A stretch of 47,594 nt of DNA from Betaproteobacteria bacterium (GCA_013289985.1 JABCYW010000036.1:1-47594); one strand, 5' to 3'. Positions 35,197 to 44,150 are shown, counted from the first letter of the stretch. Translations and numbers: made by a program. The notes: generated by a model not told the origin, from the letters alone.

Positions 35197-36897
35197 ATGA
35201 CATCGCCCTCATCCGACACCGCCGACGAGCCCGCGCGACTCCTCCAGCAAGGCATCGCCGCGGCGGGGCGGGGCGCCGGCGACGAGGCCGTCGCGCGGTT
35301 CCGCGACGCGGTGGCGCTGCGACCCGGATTCGCGGCCGCGCAGGCCAACCTGGGGCTGCTGCTGGTGGCGATGCACCGGCATGCCGAGGCCGAGGGCCCG
35401 CTGCGGGCGGCGGTGGCGCTGATGCCCGGCGACGCGACGCTGCCCAACGCGCTGGGCGTGGCGCAGGAGGCCCTGCAACGCCACGCCGACGCCGAGAAGG
35501 CCTACCGCGCCGCGCTGGCCGCGGATCCCGGCCTGGCGGACGCCCACGCCAACCTCGGCAACTGCCTGCGCCGCCTCGGGCGCCTGCTCGAGGCCGAAGC
35601 GCATCTCGCGCGCGCCATCGAGCTGAGGCCCGGGTTCGCCGTGGCCCATTTCAACCTCGGCGTGCTGCTGCAGGAACGCGGCGAGGCCGAGCGCGCCATC
35701 GCCGAGTACCGCCGGGCGCTGACGCACCGGCCCGACTACGTGGAGGCGCTGAACAACCTGGGCAGCAGCCTGCGCACGCAAGGCTTCGTCGACGAGGCGC
35801 GCGCCGCGTTCGAACGCGTCCTCGAGCTGCGGCCGACGCAGATAGAGGCGCACTGCAACCTCGCGCAGTTCAAGACCTACCGGCCCGGCGACCCGCAGAT
35901 CGAGCAGTTGTTGTCGCAGCAGCACCGCCTGCCAGCGCTGCCCGAGGACGGCCGGGTGCGCTACTGGTTCACGGTGGGCAAGATGCTGGAGGACGCCGGC
36001 CGCCACGACGAGTCGTTCGCCGCCTACGCCGAGGGCAACCGCGCCAAGCACGCGGTCACTGCCTGGGACGAGGCCGCGCACCTGGCCCTGCAGCGCCGCA
36101 TCGTCGGGACGTTTCCGCGCGAGCGGCTGGCGCGGTCCGTGGCGCCGTCCGCCGACGGCCCGACGCCCGTGTTCATCGTGGGCATGCCGCGCTCGGGCAC
36201 CTCGCTGCTGGAACAGGTGCTGGCCACGCTGCCGCACGTGCACGGCGCGGGCGAGATCACCTGGCTCGGAGAGACGCTGCAGTCGGCGTGCGACGAGGCC
36301 GCCGACCCTGGTTTCCGTTTCCCGGAATCGCTGGCGGCATGGCCGGACGAGAAACTCGCTGCGCTGGGCCGCCGCTACATCGAGCGCCTGCGCGCACTGG
36401 CGCCGGACGCCACCCACGTGGTGGACAAGCTGCCCGACAACTTCATGCACCTCGGGCTGATCCACCTGATGCTGCCCGGCGCGCGCATCGTGCATTCGAT
36501 GCGCGACCCGATGGACTCGTGCTTCTCGTGCTTCTCGCGCCTGTTCGCCGGCGACAACCTGGGCTACACCTACGACCTGGGCGCGGTGGCGCGCTACTGG
36601 GTCAGCTACCACCAGATCATGCGCCACTGGCACGCCGCGCTGCCGTCCGGCCGCATCCTGGACGTGTCCTACGAGACCATGGTGTCGGACTTCGAGAACC
36701 AGGCACGCCGGCTCGTCGAGTACCTCGGCGTGCCCTGGGACGACCGCTGCCTCGGGTTCCACGACAACCGCCGCGTGGTCCGCACGGCCAGCGTGGCGCA
36801 GGTGCGGCGGCCGATCTACAGGACGTCGGTGGCGCGGTGGAGGCACTACGAGCGGCACCTGGGCCCCTTGTTCGAGGTCGTCAAGGATTACCGCTGA
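35197..36897 (+). CDS. TPR-repeat protein with C-terminal sulfotransferase domain
   Basis: The 566-residue product has about six tetratricopeptide repeats (residues 15-220, with repeated NLG-L----G-- and A---Y--AL---P patterns). A sulfotransferase_1/3-type domain follows, with the PAPS 5'-phosphosulfate loop FIVGMPRSGTSLLEQ (about 326-340) and the 3'-phosphate segment ARIVHSMRDPMDSC. Such proteins transfer sulfate from PAPS to an acceptor, often a glycan or tyrosine-bearing protein; the TPRs may bind that acceptor. The acceptor is unknown. The start is ATG 35197, with GTG 35194 directly before it as an equal option. It ends one base before the convergent protease gene. Confidence 0.9.
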   Translation: MTSPSSDTADEPARLLQQGIAAAGRGAGDEAVARFRDAVALRPGFAAAQANLGLLLVAMHRHAEAEGPLRAAVALMPGDATLPNALGVAQEALQRHADAEKAYRAALAADPGLADAHANLGNCLRRLGRLLEAEAHLARAIELRPGFAVAHFNLGVLLQERGEAERAIAEYRRALTHRPDYVEALNNLGSSLRTQGFVDEARAAFERVLELRPTQIEAHCNLAQFKTYRPGDPQIEQLLSQQHRLPALPEDGRVRYWFTVGKMLEDAGRHDESFAAYAEGNRAKHAVTAWDEAAHLALQRRIVGTFPRERLARSVAPSADGPTPVFIVGMPRSGTSLLEQVLATLPHVHGAGEITWLGETLQSACDEAADPGFRFPESLAAWPDEKLAALGRRYIERLRALAPDATHVVDKLPDNFMHLGLIHLMLPGARIVHSMRDPMDSCFSCFSRLFAGDNLGYTYDLGAVARYWVSYHQIMRHWHAALPSGRILDVSYETMVSDFENQARRLVEYLGVPWDDRCLGFHDNRRVVRTASVAQVRRPIYRTSVARWRHYERHLGPLFEVVKDYR

Positions 36898-36898
36898 A

Positions 36899-38422
36899 TC
36901 AGTACGCAGGGTAGGTGGACAGCTGCGTCGCCATGATGAAGTGCGTCCAGACCTTGAGGTGCTCGCGCGCCTGCCGACAGCGATCCTCCCGCAAGCCGCC
37001 GCCCATCAGGCAGGACTGGAGCATCGGATCCTCCGTGTGGTTGATCGTTCCGGCGCCCAGGAAGGTGCCCCCGCGGGCGATCAGCGTCTCGAAGGAATGC
37101 GTGAGCGGCGTGGACGGCCCCGACCAGGGCTGCTTCGGGCTGACGTTTCCCTTGCGCGTGAAGACCAGGCCGTTGTCGCGATACTGCGGACCTGGTATCC
37201 CGTTCGGCATGAAGGTGGTCAGTTGAGGGTCGACGTTGAAGCCGAAGTTCGGCACGCGCGGCAGCATGACCTGGCGTTCGAATTGCACCGCCGCCGCCTG
37301 GATCTCGTTGGGATAGGTCGCCGCATGGCCCCAGAAGACCTGCTCGAAGGTGCCGTCATCGGACCGCGCGACGCAGACGCCGGCGACGCGCGCGAGCTCG
37401 TAGCCTTCGGGAACCAGGGCCGTGGCGCCGCTGCCCTCATGCCGCCAGACATGGAAACGGAGCGCGCTCAGTTCCTGCGGATCCAGTCTCGACAGGCCGG
37501 CCAGGTACTGGACACGGGCGAAGTCGTCCGCTCCGCGCGCGACCTCGTCGAAATTGCGCACGCCCACGTCCCGAAACGAGAGATCGCCACACTGGATGCG
37601 GCGGTTGGACACGGTGTCGGCGTGAGCCCGTTCCAGATCGCTCAGCGTGAAATAGGACTCCGACAGGTTCACCGGGGCATTCACGGGCGCGGCGGACGCG
37701 AGGAGCTGGTTGACCCACTCCGACGGCCAGCCCCAGCTGGCAGGGGCCGCGCCCGCCTTCAGGCCGCCGGCGACGATGCCGATGACCTCGCCGTGGCCGT
37801 CGATGATCGGTCCGCCGGACATGCCGGGCTCGAGCGGCGCGTTGAAGCGGAGCACCGTCTGCTCGACGTCCACGGGGCTGCCGATGCCTTGGAGTTCGAC
37901 CAGCAGGGCAGGCGTCAGGATGTTCTTCAGCTGGGACTTGCCGCTCGCGAACGTCACGGTCAGGTCGCTGCCCGACATCTGCGCGTTCTGGTAGCCCAGT
38001 CCCGAGAACGTGCCGTCCTTGTCCGGAGGAGGCGGCGCCAGCCTCAGCGCGGGGATGGCCGGCGGATCGGGTACCTCCAGCAGTGCGAGGTCCCCCCTCG
38101 GCAGGACGCGCCTGATGGTCGCCGCGTGGCTCGAGGAACTTCCGGCCGTCGCCGTCTCCTCGTACCGGACGATGATCGCGCTGCAGCCGCCGACGACATG
38201 GTGGGCCGTCACGATCCGTCCGGCCGTGCTCAGGGCGAAACCGGTGCCGCTGCGAGTAGTTCCGTCCGCGCAGCCCGTGGCGCTGATGTAGACCGTCGAG
38301 CGCAGGGCCTGCTGGCGGACGGCCAGCGGCAGCGAGCTCGGACCAGCCCAGGCCGTGGCGCCGCCCAGGCCCGAAATCGCGAGCAGGGCGCACGCGGCAC
38401 CGCGAAGGATGACGCCCGTCAT
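36899..38422 (-). CDS. Secreted trypsin-like serine protease with large C-terminal domain
   Basis: The 507-residue product has a signal peptide (LRGAACALLAISGLGGATAWA) and a trypsin-like domain (about 35-240) with the catalytic triad in VTAHHVVGG (H75), RGDLALLE (D111) and GMSGGP (S202). The remaining 270 residues have no family I recognise; they include paired Cys (RRIQCGD, VAGVCVAR, QSCLMGG, EDRCRQ) and are probably periplasmic or extracellular. No PDZ domain is present, unlike DegP. The ATG at 38422 overlaps the stop of the upstream membrane-protein gene (ATGA), so the two form a coupled pair. Proteolysis of a specific partner is likely but untested. Confidence 0.85.
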   Translation of the reverse strand: MTGVILRGAACALLAISGLGGATAWAGPSSLPLAVRQQALRSTVYISATGCADGTTRSGTGFALSTAGRIVTAHHVVGGCSAIIVRYEETATAGSSSSHAATIRRVLPRGDLALLEVPDPPAIPALRLAPPPPDKDGTFSGLGYQNAQMSGSDLTVTFASGKSQLKNILTPALLVELQGIGSPVDVEQTVLRFNAPLEPGMSGGPIIDGHGEVIGIVAGGLKAGAAPASWGWPSEWVNQLLASAAPVNAPVNLSESYFTLSDLERAHADTVSNRRIQCGDLSFRDVGVRNFDEVARGADDFARVQYLAGLSRLDPQELSALRFHVWRHEGSGATALVPEGYELARVAGVCVARSDDGTFEQVFWGHAATYPNEIQAAAVQFERQVMLPRVPNFGFNVDPQLTTFMPNGIPGPQYRDNGLVFTRKGNVSPKQPWSGPSTPLTHSFETLIARGGTFLGAGTINHTEDPMLQSCLMGGGLREDRCRQAREHLKVWTHFIMATQLSTYPAY

Positions 38423-39147
38423 GAGGGCTGCCTGCACAGCGTGTCGTACGCCGATTCATAGGCTTGCTGGCGCTTGTTCTCCGGCAACTCGGCGAACGCC
38501 TGGCTCAGGGCGGCGACCGACCGGTAGGCCTTGGCGTTGCTGTCGAAGAGCAGTCGATAGTCCGCCGCGGCGGCACCCTGTGCCTTCAACCGGGCGTATT
38601 CACCGCACAGGCTGGATCGATCCTCGAAGAATCCGGAGAAGGTCGGCCCGGTCGCGACGGCCACACGCGTTTCCCGCTCGGCCTTCGACGAATCGGCATG
38701 GTCGGGACGGGACTCGTCCTTGGCCGGCGCGGACATCACCAGGCCCCAGTGCAACTGGACGAGCAGGGCGGCCTGCTGGTCGTCCGGCACGTGCATCTCC
38801 GCGAGCATCTTCCTGTGCTCCTGGACGGTCGGCCCGAGCGTGCCGTGCGTCCTGAGCCAGACCGATCCGAGGGCGGACAGGGACGCCACGAGCGCGAAAG
38901 CGGTGAGCCGCCGCGCGGCGGCCGCGGAGAACGGGCGATCGTCCTTCTCGGCGAGGCCGAAAAAGGCCCCGAGGATCGCCACCAGGCCCGTCACGACCAC
39001 GCCGATGACGGGCGATGTGCTCAGCCCCATCGATATGCCGAGCAGCAATCCGAGGCAGGATCCCGCGATGATGTCGGCGCGCCTGCCAGCGCCCCCGACA
39101 TGCCGGCGACTCGGCGCGACGCCCGGCTCTGAAGACTCCTTGTCCAT
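38419..39147 (-). CDS. Membrane protein of unknown function coupled to the protease gene
   Basis: I do not recognise this family. The 242-residue product has a charged N-terminus, then three hydrophobic helices (about 26-46, 49-67, 80-98). A soluble region follows (about 100-242) that is helical and charged (TVQEHRKMLAEMHVPDDQQAALL in outline) and ends with a possible Cys near the C-terminus. The ATG at 39147 has GGGAGAAG upstream and was preferred over 39 further open codons. It overlaps the protease start by 4 nt. It may anchor, inhibit or be cleaved by the protease, by position only. Confidence 0.7.
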   Translation of the reverse strand: MDKESSEPGVAPSRRHVGGAGRRADIIAGSCLGLLLGISMGLSTSPVIGVVVTGLVAILGAFFGLAEKDDRPFSAAAARRLTAFALVASLSALGSVWLRTHGTLGPTVQEHRKMLAEMHVPDDQQAALLVQLHWGLVMSAPAKDESRPDHADSSKAERETRVAVATGPTFSGFFEDRSSLCGEYARLKAQGAAAADYRLLFDSNAKAYRSVAALSQAFAELPENKRQQAYESAYDTLCRQPS

Positions 39148-39578
39148 GGCTTCTCCCTGGAGGCAGGGTAGTCGGGCTTCGTTTTGCTGTACATCCCATT
39201 GACCGTGGCGGGCCTGGGTTGCTTGTTCGTTCTTGTTCGCTCTTTGAATTGACATAACGCACATTATGCGCAGTTATATCCCCACGGACGCCCGCCTGCG
39301 GCGCCTGGCGAAGGCCTCTCTCGCGACTGGCGCAGAAAGTCGCTTGTCACTGTGAGCCGTTTGGCCAAGGTCAAATGACAAGCGACTTTTGGTGCCAGTC
39401 GACCGCTTCGTTGAGTGCCACGCGGCTGCGGTCAGATCGTCACGCCCACCACTGGCTGCGCGCTGGCTCAACGCACGACGACTGGCTGCCGTATGGCGGA
39501 CGTTCGTTCCGCGCGTCGAGGTGTGGCTGCCAACGCCGCACGTCTGAGTCACGCTTGCGGGGAGCGTCGTGCTCGCAG
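39148..39578. other. 431-bp gene-free region
   Basis: No convincing gene was found between the membrane-protein start and the enoyl-CoA hydratase stop; the open frames across it lack family features or ribosome sites. It holds an AT-richer patch at 39247-39278 that includes a consensus -35-like TTGACA (39249-39254) and an ATAAC...GTTAT dyad, and a long imperfect inverted repeat at 39325-39400. The area downstream of 39401 shows no recognisable structure. It marks the left border of the catabolic cluster. Confidence 0.55.
39325..39400. repeat. 76-bp inverted repeat with 25-bp arms
   Basis: The arms 39325-39349 and 39376-39400 match at 22 of 25 positions, including a perfect 14-bp block (AAAGTCGCTTGTCA at 39336-39349 facing TGACAAGCGACTTT at 39376-39389). 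The 26-bp centre contains TTTGGCCAA-like sequence. It could be a terminator hairpin, a protein-binding dyad, or a short mobile-element remnant. It has no gene inside. Confidence 0.6.
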
Positions 39579-40448
39579 TCATCGATGGCGGAACACCGGT
39601 GCTCGCTTGGCAAGGAACGCGTGCATCCCCTCCTTCTGGCCATCCGTGGCGAACATGGCCTGGAAGAGACGTCGCTCATGCAAGAGGCCTTCCGCCAGGC
39701 TCACCTCTTGCGCGCGATTGACAGCCTCCTTGGCGGCTCGCACCGCCGGAGCGTTGTATCCCGCAATGGTGTGCGCCGCCTCCAGGGCCGTCTGCAGCAG
39801 TTCGGCCGCCGGCACAACGCGCGCGACCAGGCCGGCGGCCTTGGCTTCGATCGCGTTGATGCTTCGCCCCGTCAACACCAGATCCATGGCCAAGGCCTTT
39901 CCCACGGACCGCGTCAGGCGTTGCGATCCACCAATGCCTGGAAGAATGCCGAGCTTGATCTCGGGCTGGCCGAATTGAGCGTCTTCGGAGGCGATGATGA
40001 AATCGCACATCATCGCCAGTTCACAGCCTCCTCCGAGTGCGTATCCGCTGACCGCCGCGATGATGGGCTTGCCAATCGATCGCGCGTCATCCCAGGCCGC
40101 GAAGAGATCGCGGGACTGCAGCTCGACAAACGACTTGTCCGCCATCTCGGAGATGTCCGCACCGGCAGCGAAGGCGCGTGGGCTGCCGGCGATGACGATC
40201 GCGCCGACGTTGTCGTCCGCGTCAAAGTCCTGCAGCGCACGGACGACTTCTTGCGAGAGCCTGACATTGAGGGCGTTCAAGCTCTTCGCTCGACTCAGGG
40301 TGATCAGGCCCACGCGTTCGCGCCGCTCGACGAGAATCGTCTCGAAGGTGGGGAAGCTCCTCTGTTCCGGCGCAACGGGGTCCGGCGCCGAAGTGTCCTG
40401 GGATGTCGTGATCGACGGGTCTTGATCCAGCTTTGCACGTGAGGCCAT
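39579..40448 (-). CDS. Enoyl-CoA hydratase/isomerase family protein
   Basis: The 289-residue crotonase-fold enzyme has a polar N-terminal extension of about 30 residues before the usual start ([19 protein letters not shown]). The oxyanion-hole Ala/Gly are in [11 protein letters not shown] and [11 protein letters not shown]. The two catalytic Glu are in [10 protein letters not shown] (E143) and FGQPEIKLG (E163), aligning with Glu144/Glu164 of rat mitochondrial hydratase. It hydrates 2-enoyl-CoA thioesters. It is the last gene of the TetR-GMC-CoA-transferase cluster, 31 bp after the CoA-transferase. An AcuK-like acryloyl-CoA hydratase, or a CaiD-like role, are both possible. Confidence 0.9.
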   Translation of the reverse strand: MASRAKLDQDPSITTSQDTSAPDPVAPEQRSFPTFETILVERRERVGLITLSRAKSLNALNVRLSQEVVRALQDFDADDNVGAIVIAGSPRAFAAGADISEMADKSFVELQSRDLFAAWDDARSIGKPIIAAVSGYALGGGCELAMMCDFIIASEDAQFGQPEIKLGILPGIGGSQRLTRSVGKALAMDLVLTGRSINAIEAKAAGLVARVVPAAELLQTALEAAHTIAGYNAPAVRAAKEAVNRAQEVSLAEGLLHERRLFQAMFATDGQKEGMHAFLAKRAPVFRHR

Positions 40449-40479
40449 GATGTCGGTGTCCTGTAGTTTGGGGTGGGAC

Positions 40480-41742
40480 TCAGATGAGCCGTGATTCGGC
40501 TCGCGGATCGAGACGTTCGGCCACGGCGCCGTCCCGCGCCTCGCCCGGCGCGTAGGCGCCGGTGGCAGACATCAGCTCCGCGAGGATCCGCTCGCGATGC
40601 TCGTCCAGCGCAGGCGCGCGCATGGGCGTGTTCACGTCGATGTCGGGGAACGAGCCGAGCTTGATCGGATTCCCCGCGGTCCGCACGGCCTTGTTCGACG
40701 CCCCGCGCACCTGGACGATCATGTTGCGCGCCAGGAGTTGAGGATGTTCGAAGAGCCGGTCGATGGAGTTGATCGGCGCGCAAGGAACACCCGCCGCATT
40801 GAGCAGTTCGAGCCAATGGTCGATCGGCGCCGTCGTCGTGATGGCCTCGACCGCCTTGACCAACGCGGGGCGATTCCGGCACCGGAGATCGTTGCTGATG
40901 AATTGCACGTCCAGCGCGAGTCGCGGCGAGCCGAGCGCGTTCGCCATCAGCATGAACAACTGGTCGTTTCCCGCGGCGATGACGAAGCGTCCATCCACCG
41001 CTGCGAAGCTTTCAAAGGGCGCCAGCGATGGATGGGAGTCGCCGGTACGGGTCGGCACCTTGCCTTCGACATCGAAGCGGGCCAGCGCGGTCTCCATCAG
41101 CGCCGCCTGGCAGTCGAGCATGCCGATGTCCACGCGCGTTCCCTGTGCGTCGAAGGTGCGCCTGTAGAGCGACGAGACGATGCCGATCGCCGCGAAGAGC
41201 GCGGCGCTGAGATCGCCGAAGCTCGTCCCGACACGGGCGGGCGGCGAATCGGGCCAACCGGTGAGGCTCATCACGCCGCCCATCGCTTGCACGACCATGT
41301 CATAGCCCGGCAGGTCGCTGAACGGACCGGTATGGCCGAACCCGGAGATCGACGCGTAGACAAGGTGCGGGTGCGTGCGCGCGAGACGATCGGCACCGTA
41401 GCCGAGCCGGTCCATGACGCCGGGCCGGAAGTTCTCGACGACGACGTCGGCTTCTTCAAACAGGCGCTCGAGCAGGTCCCGGTCGCGCGGGCTCTTGAGG
41501 TCCAGCGCGATGCTTTCCTTGCCGCGGTTGAAGCACATGAAGTACGCGGACTCCCGGTCCACGAACGGGCCGAACGCGCGCGTGTCGTCGCCCGTTCCGA
41601 TCTTCTCGATCTTGATGACGCGCGCGCCCAGGTCCGCCAGCACCATCGTGCAGTAGGGCCCGGCCAGGACGCGCGAGAAGTCCAGCACGGTGACGCCATC
41701 GAGAGGCCCTTTCTTGAGCGGCCGGTCAGGCACTGGATCCAT
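40480..41742 (-). CDS. CaiB/BaiF class III CoA-transferase
   Basis: The 420-residue product has the class III CoA-transferase pattern: [36 protein letters not shown] and [10 protein letters not shown]. The catalytic Asp is in [10 protein letters not shown] (D177, equal to Asp169 of formyl-CoA transferase). It moves CoA between an acyl-CoA donor and a carboxylic acid acceptor in the cytoplasm. In this cluster it would make the enoyl-CoA for the neighbouring hydratase from its free acid. Candidates are acrylate (AcuN-like) or crotonobetaine/carnitine (CaiB-like). The ATG at 41742 is 14 bp from the GMC gene stop. Confidence 0.92.
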   Translation of the reverse strand: MDPVPDRPLKKGPLDGVTVLDFSRVLAGPYCTMVLADLGARVIKIEKIGTGDDTRAFGPFVDRESAYFMCFNRGKESIALDLKSPRDRDLLERLFEEADVVVENFRPGVMDRLGYGADRLARTHPHLVYASISGFGHTGPFSDLPGYDMVVQAMGGVMSLTGWPDSPPARVGTSFGDLSAALFAAIGIVSSLYRRTFDAQGTRVDIGMLDCQAALMETALARFDVEGKVPTRTGDSHPSLAPFESFAAVDGRFVIAAGNDQLFMLMANALGSPRLALDVQFISNDLRCRNRPALVKAVEAITTTAPIDHWLELLNAAGVPCAPINSIDRLFEHPQLLARNMIVQVRGASNKAVRTAGNPIKLGSFPDIDVNTPMRAPALDEHRERILAELMSATGAYAPGEARDGAVAERLDPRAESRLI

Positions 41743-41756
41743 GGGTGTCCCCTTGT

Positions 41757-43427
41757 CTATGAATTGGAGAGAATCCACCGCGCGGCCTTCTCGGCGATCA
41801 TCAGGGTCGGACTGTTCGTGTTGCCGCTCGTGATGGTCGGCATGACGCTCGCGTCGACCACGCGCAGTCCGCGCACGCCGCGCACGCGAAGGTGGCTGTC
41901 CACGACGGCACCCGGGTCGGAAGCGTTGCCCATTCGAGCCGTGCCGACCGGGTGGAAGATCGTCGTGCCGATGTCGCCGGCCAATGCGGCGAGCTCCTCG
42001 TCGGTCTGGTATTGGATGCCCGGCTTGAACTCCTCGGGCGCGTACCTGGCCATGGCAGGCTGGGAGGCGATTCGCCGGGTCAGCCGAAGCGAATCCGCGG
42101 CGACTCTGCGGTCGTCCTCCGTGCTCAGGTAGTCGGGCGCGATCCGCGGGGCGTCCTCGAAACGGGCACTCGCGATGCGCACCGTTCCCTGGCTGCCGGG
42201 ATTGAGGTTGCAGACGCTGGCGGTGATGGCCGGGAAGGCGTGCAGCGGCTGCCCGAACGCCTCGAGGCTCAGGGGCTGCACGTGGTACTGGAGATTGGGG
42301 TGCCGGTGCTCGGCATCGCTGCTCGTGAAGATCCCGAGTTGCGACGGCGCCATGCTCATGGGCCCGGTGCGCTTGAGCGCATACTCCAGCGCGATCTTCG
42401 CCTTGCCCCACAGGCTCGCGACCTGCGTGTTCAGCGTCGCGGCGTTCCTGACCTTGTAGACCGAGCGGATCTGCAGGTGATCCTGCAGGTTGGCACCGAC
42501 GCCCGGCGAGGCGCGGACCATGGGGATCTGATGGCTGCGAAGCAGCTCCGGGTCGCCGATGCCCGAGAGCTGCAGCAACTGAGGCGTGCCGATCGCGCCG
42601 GCGCTGAGCACCACTTCGCGGCTGGCGCGAACGATGCGACGTTGGCCCTCGTGAACGACCTCGACGCCGCGACACACCGGCGGCCCGCCGGCGTCCTTGT
42701 CGAAGATCAGGCGACAGGCTTGCGCACCGGTCCAGATGCTGAGGTTGGGCCGGCTCTTGCGGATGGGACGGAGAAAGGCCTTCGAGGCATTCCAGCGCCA
42801 GCCGGCGCGCTGGTTCACCTCGAAGTAGCTGACGCCGCGGTTGTCGCCGCCGTTGAAGTCATCCGTTGCCGGAATACCGGCCTGCTGCGCGGCCTGGGCG
42901 AATGCGTCGAGGACATCCCAGCGAAGTCGCTGCCTTTCGACGCGCCACTCTCCGCCGTTGCCATGCAGGGACTGGAACCCGGGTTGACGTTCGTCCAGGC
43001 CCGCACGCTCCGAAGGATCCAGGCGGTAGTGGTCTTCGTGGGCACGAAAGTCGGCAAGGCAACTCTCCCAGGACCACGCATCGTCACCGGTTGCCGCGGC
43101 CCAGTGATCGTAGTCGCGCGCCTGGCCCCGCATATAGATCATGCCGTTGATGCTGGAGCAGCCGCCCAGCGTTTTGCCGCGTGGGTACAGCAACGAGCGG
43201 CCATTCAGGCCCTTCGATGCCTCGGTGCGGAAGCGCCAGTCCGTGCGCGGGTTGTCGATGCAGTAGAGGTACCCGACGGGGATGTGGATCCACGCGTAGT
43301 TGTCCGGGCCGCCCGCCTCCAGCAGCAAGACTCGCCGGTCGGCGACGGCGCTCAGTCGATTGGCCAGCAGACAACCCGCCGTCCCGCCGCCGACCACGAC
43401 GTAGTCAAAGGTGTCGGACTCAGTCAT
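41757..43427 (-). CDS. GMC family flavin oxidoreductase (choline-dehydrogenase type)
   Basis: The 556-residue FAD enzyme has the N-terminal dinucleotide motif VVVGGGTAGCLLANRL, the GMC signature 1 RGKTLGGCSSINGMIYMRG, signature 2 in GAIGTPQLLQLSGIG, and the C-terminal active-site His/Asn region (TTIFHPVGTARMG and GNTNSPTLMIAE). It oxidises an alcohol to an aldehyde, passing electrons to the membrane chain or oxygen. Length and motifs match BetA/AlkJ/DddA-like dehydrogenases. The substrate is not fixed by sequence. A TetR-type operator lies 44 bp upstream. It is first in a probable operon with the CoA-transferase and the hydratase genes. Confidence 0.92.
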   Translation of the reverse strand: MTESDTFDYVVVGGGTAGCLLANRLSAVADRRVLLLEAGGPDNYAWIHIPVGYLYCIDNPRTDWRFRTEASKGLNGRSLLYPRGKTLGGCSSINGMIYMRGQARDYDHWAAATGDDAWSWESCLADFRAHEDHYRLDPSERAGLDERQPGFQSLHGNGGEWRVERQRLRWDVLDAFAQAAQQAGIPATDDFNGGDNRGVSYFEVNQRAGWRWNASKAFLRPIRKSRPNLSIWTGAQACRLIFDKDAGGPPVCRGVEVVHEGQRRIVRASREVVLSAGAIGTPQLLQLSGIGDPELLRSHQIPMVRASPGVGANLQDHLQIRSVYKVRNAATLNTQVASLWGKAKIALEYALKRTGPMSMAPSQLGIFTSSDAEHRHPNLQYHVQPLSLEAFGQPLHAFPAITASVCNLNPGSQGTVRIASARFEDAPRIAPDYLSTEDDRRVAADSLRLTRRIASQPAMARYAPEEFKPGIQYQTDEELAALAGDIGTTIFHPVGTARMGNASDPGAVVDSHLRVRGVRGLRVVDASVMPTITSGNTNSPTLMIAEKAARWILSNS

Positions 43428-43470
43428 CGCAGCCTTCCAGGATGAGAGGATTCGCGAGAGTCTTCATTAA

Positions 43471-43485
43471 TAGACCAATCGTCTA
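43471..43485. promoter_or_regulatory. TetR-type operator upstream of the GMC oxidoreductase
   Basis: TAGAC-CAATC-GTCTA is a 15-bp dyad with perfect 5-bp arms, 44 bp before the GMC start. A near copy (12 of 15 bases the same, plus shared ATTA flank) lies in front of the tetR gene at 44151-44165. It is the likely binding site of the TetR regulator. Confidence 0.65.
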
Positions 43486-43494
43486 GCGGACGGC

Positions 43495-43523
43495 AAAAAA
43501 AAGCTAGGTGCGCAGACCTGCGC
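43495..43523 (-). terminator. Possible terminator at the end of the tetR gene
   Basis: On the minus strand GCGCA-GGTC-TGCGC (43523-43510) forms a small hairpin inside the last tetR codons, followed 7 nt later by eight T (complement of 43495-43502). The stem-to-tract gap is longer than usual. If real, it separates tetR from the GMC transcript. Confidence 0.4.
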
Positions 43524-44139
43524 GAAACAATTCCGCGAACACGCGAAGCGGGGCCGCCTTGCGCTCAAGCTTGGCTCGAAGCACTGCGCCCTCCCAACCA
43601 ATCCAGAAGAATGTCGCCCAGCGACGGCAATCGGTGTCCGCAGAAATCTCACCGAACGATTTCGCCTCTTCGAGGCATCGGGCCATCCGGTTCTGCCAGT
43701 CGACAAGAACGGCCGTGAGCTGTGCCCGATAGGCCTCGGGCAGCGCGCCCATCTCCTGGCCCAGGTTGCCCACCAGGCATCCGCGCTCGAAGCCGAAGCG
43801 CCGCATGCCGCGTTCGGCGTCCGCGCAGAAGGCCTCGATTCGCGCCAGCGGAGACATCTTCTCGTCCAGGAAATGGCGATCCAGCTTGGCTGCGAAGTAG
43901 CCCGCATAGCGTTCGATCAGCTCGGAACCAAAGGCTTCCTTGCTGGCGAAGAAATGATAGAACGACCCCTTGGGCACGCCGACGGACTTGAGGATCTCGT
44001 CGATTCCGGTCGCCGAAAAGCCCTTCGCTGTAAGCGCAGCGACGCCCGCGCGGCACAGCGCCTCGCGGGTCTCGCGGTAGTCGCCATCGCTCTTGGGCGG
44101 ACGGCCCCGCTTGCGCTGAAGGACAAGTTCATCACTCAT
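43504..44139 (-). CDS. TetR/AcrR family transcriptional regulator (NemR/AcuR-like)
   Basis: The 211-residue product has a TetR DNA-binding domain (about 15-75) with GFSATGIDEILKSVGVPKGSFYHFF and SKEAFGSELI. Its C-terminal ligand domain has the pattern RFGFERGCLVGNLGQEMG, seen in the NemR/AcuR branch, which senses reactive carbonyls or acrylate-type compounds. The Cys in RGCLVGN may be the reactive residue of that branch. It probably represses itself and the GMC-CoA-transferase-hydratase genes via the two near-identical dyads. The ATG at 44139 was chosen because homology begins at MSDELVLQRKRGRPPK. It is divergent from the LysR gene. Confidence 0.88.
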   Translation of the reverse strand: MSDELVLQRKRGRPPKSDGDYRETREALCRAGVAALTAKGFSATGIDEILKSVGVPKGSFYHFFASKEAFGSELIERYAGYFAAKLDRHFLDEKMSPLARIEAFCADAERGMRRFGFERGCLVGNLGQEMGALPEAYRAQLTAVLVDWQNRMARCLEEAKSFGEISADTDCRRWATFFWIGWEGAVLRAKLERKAAPLRVFAELFRAGLRT

Positions 44140-44150
44140 GGCCTGATTAT

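Noticed and set aside
39249-39278. Plus-strand sigma-70 promoter based on TTGACA
   Set aside because: The -35 hexamer is perfect, but the possible -10 boxes (AGTTAT or GTTATA) match poorly and no plus-strand gene follows.
39375-40442. 355-residue plus-strand frame opposite the enoyl-CoA hydratase
   Set aside because: Most of it is the antisense shadow of the crotonase gene, and the part before 39578 has no ribosome site or known motif.
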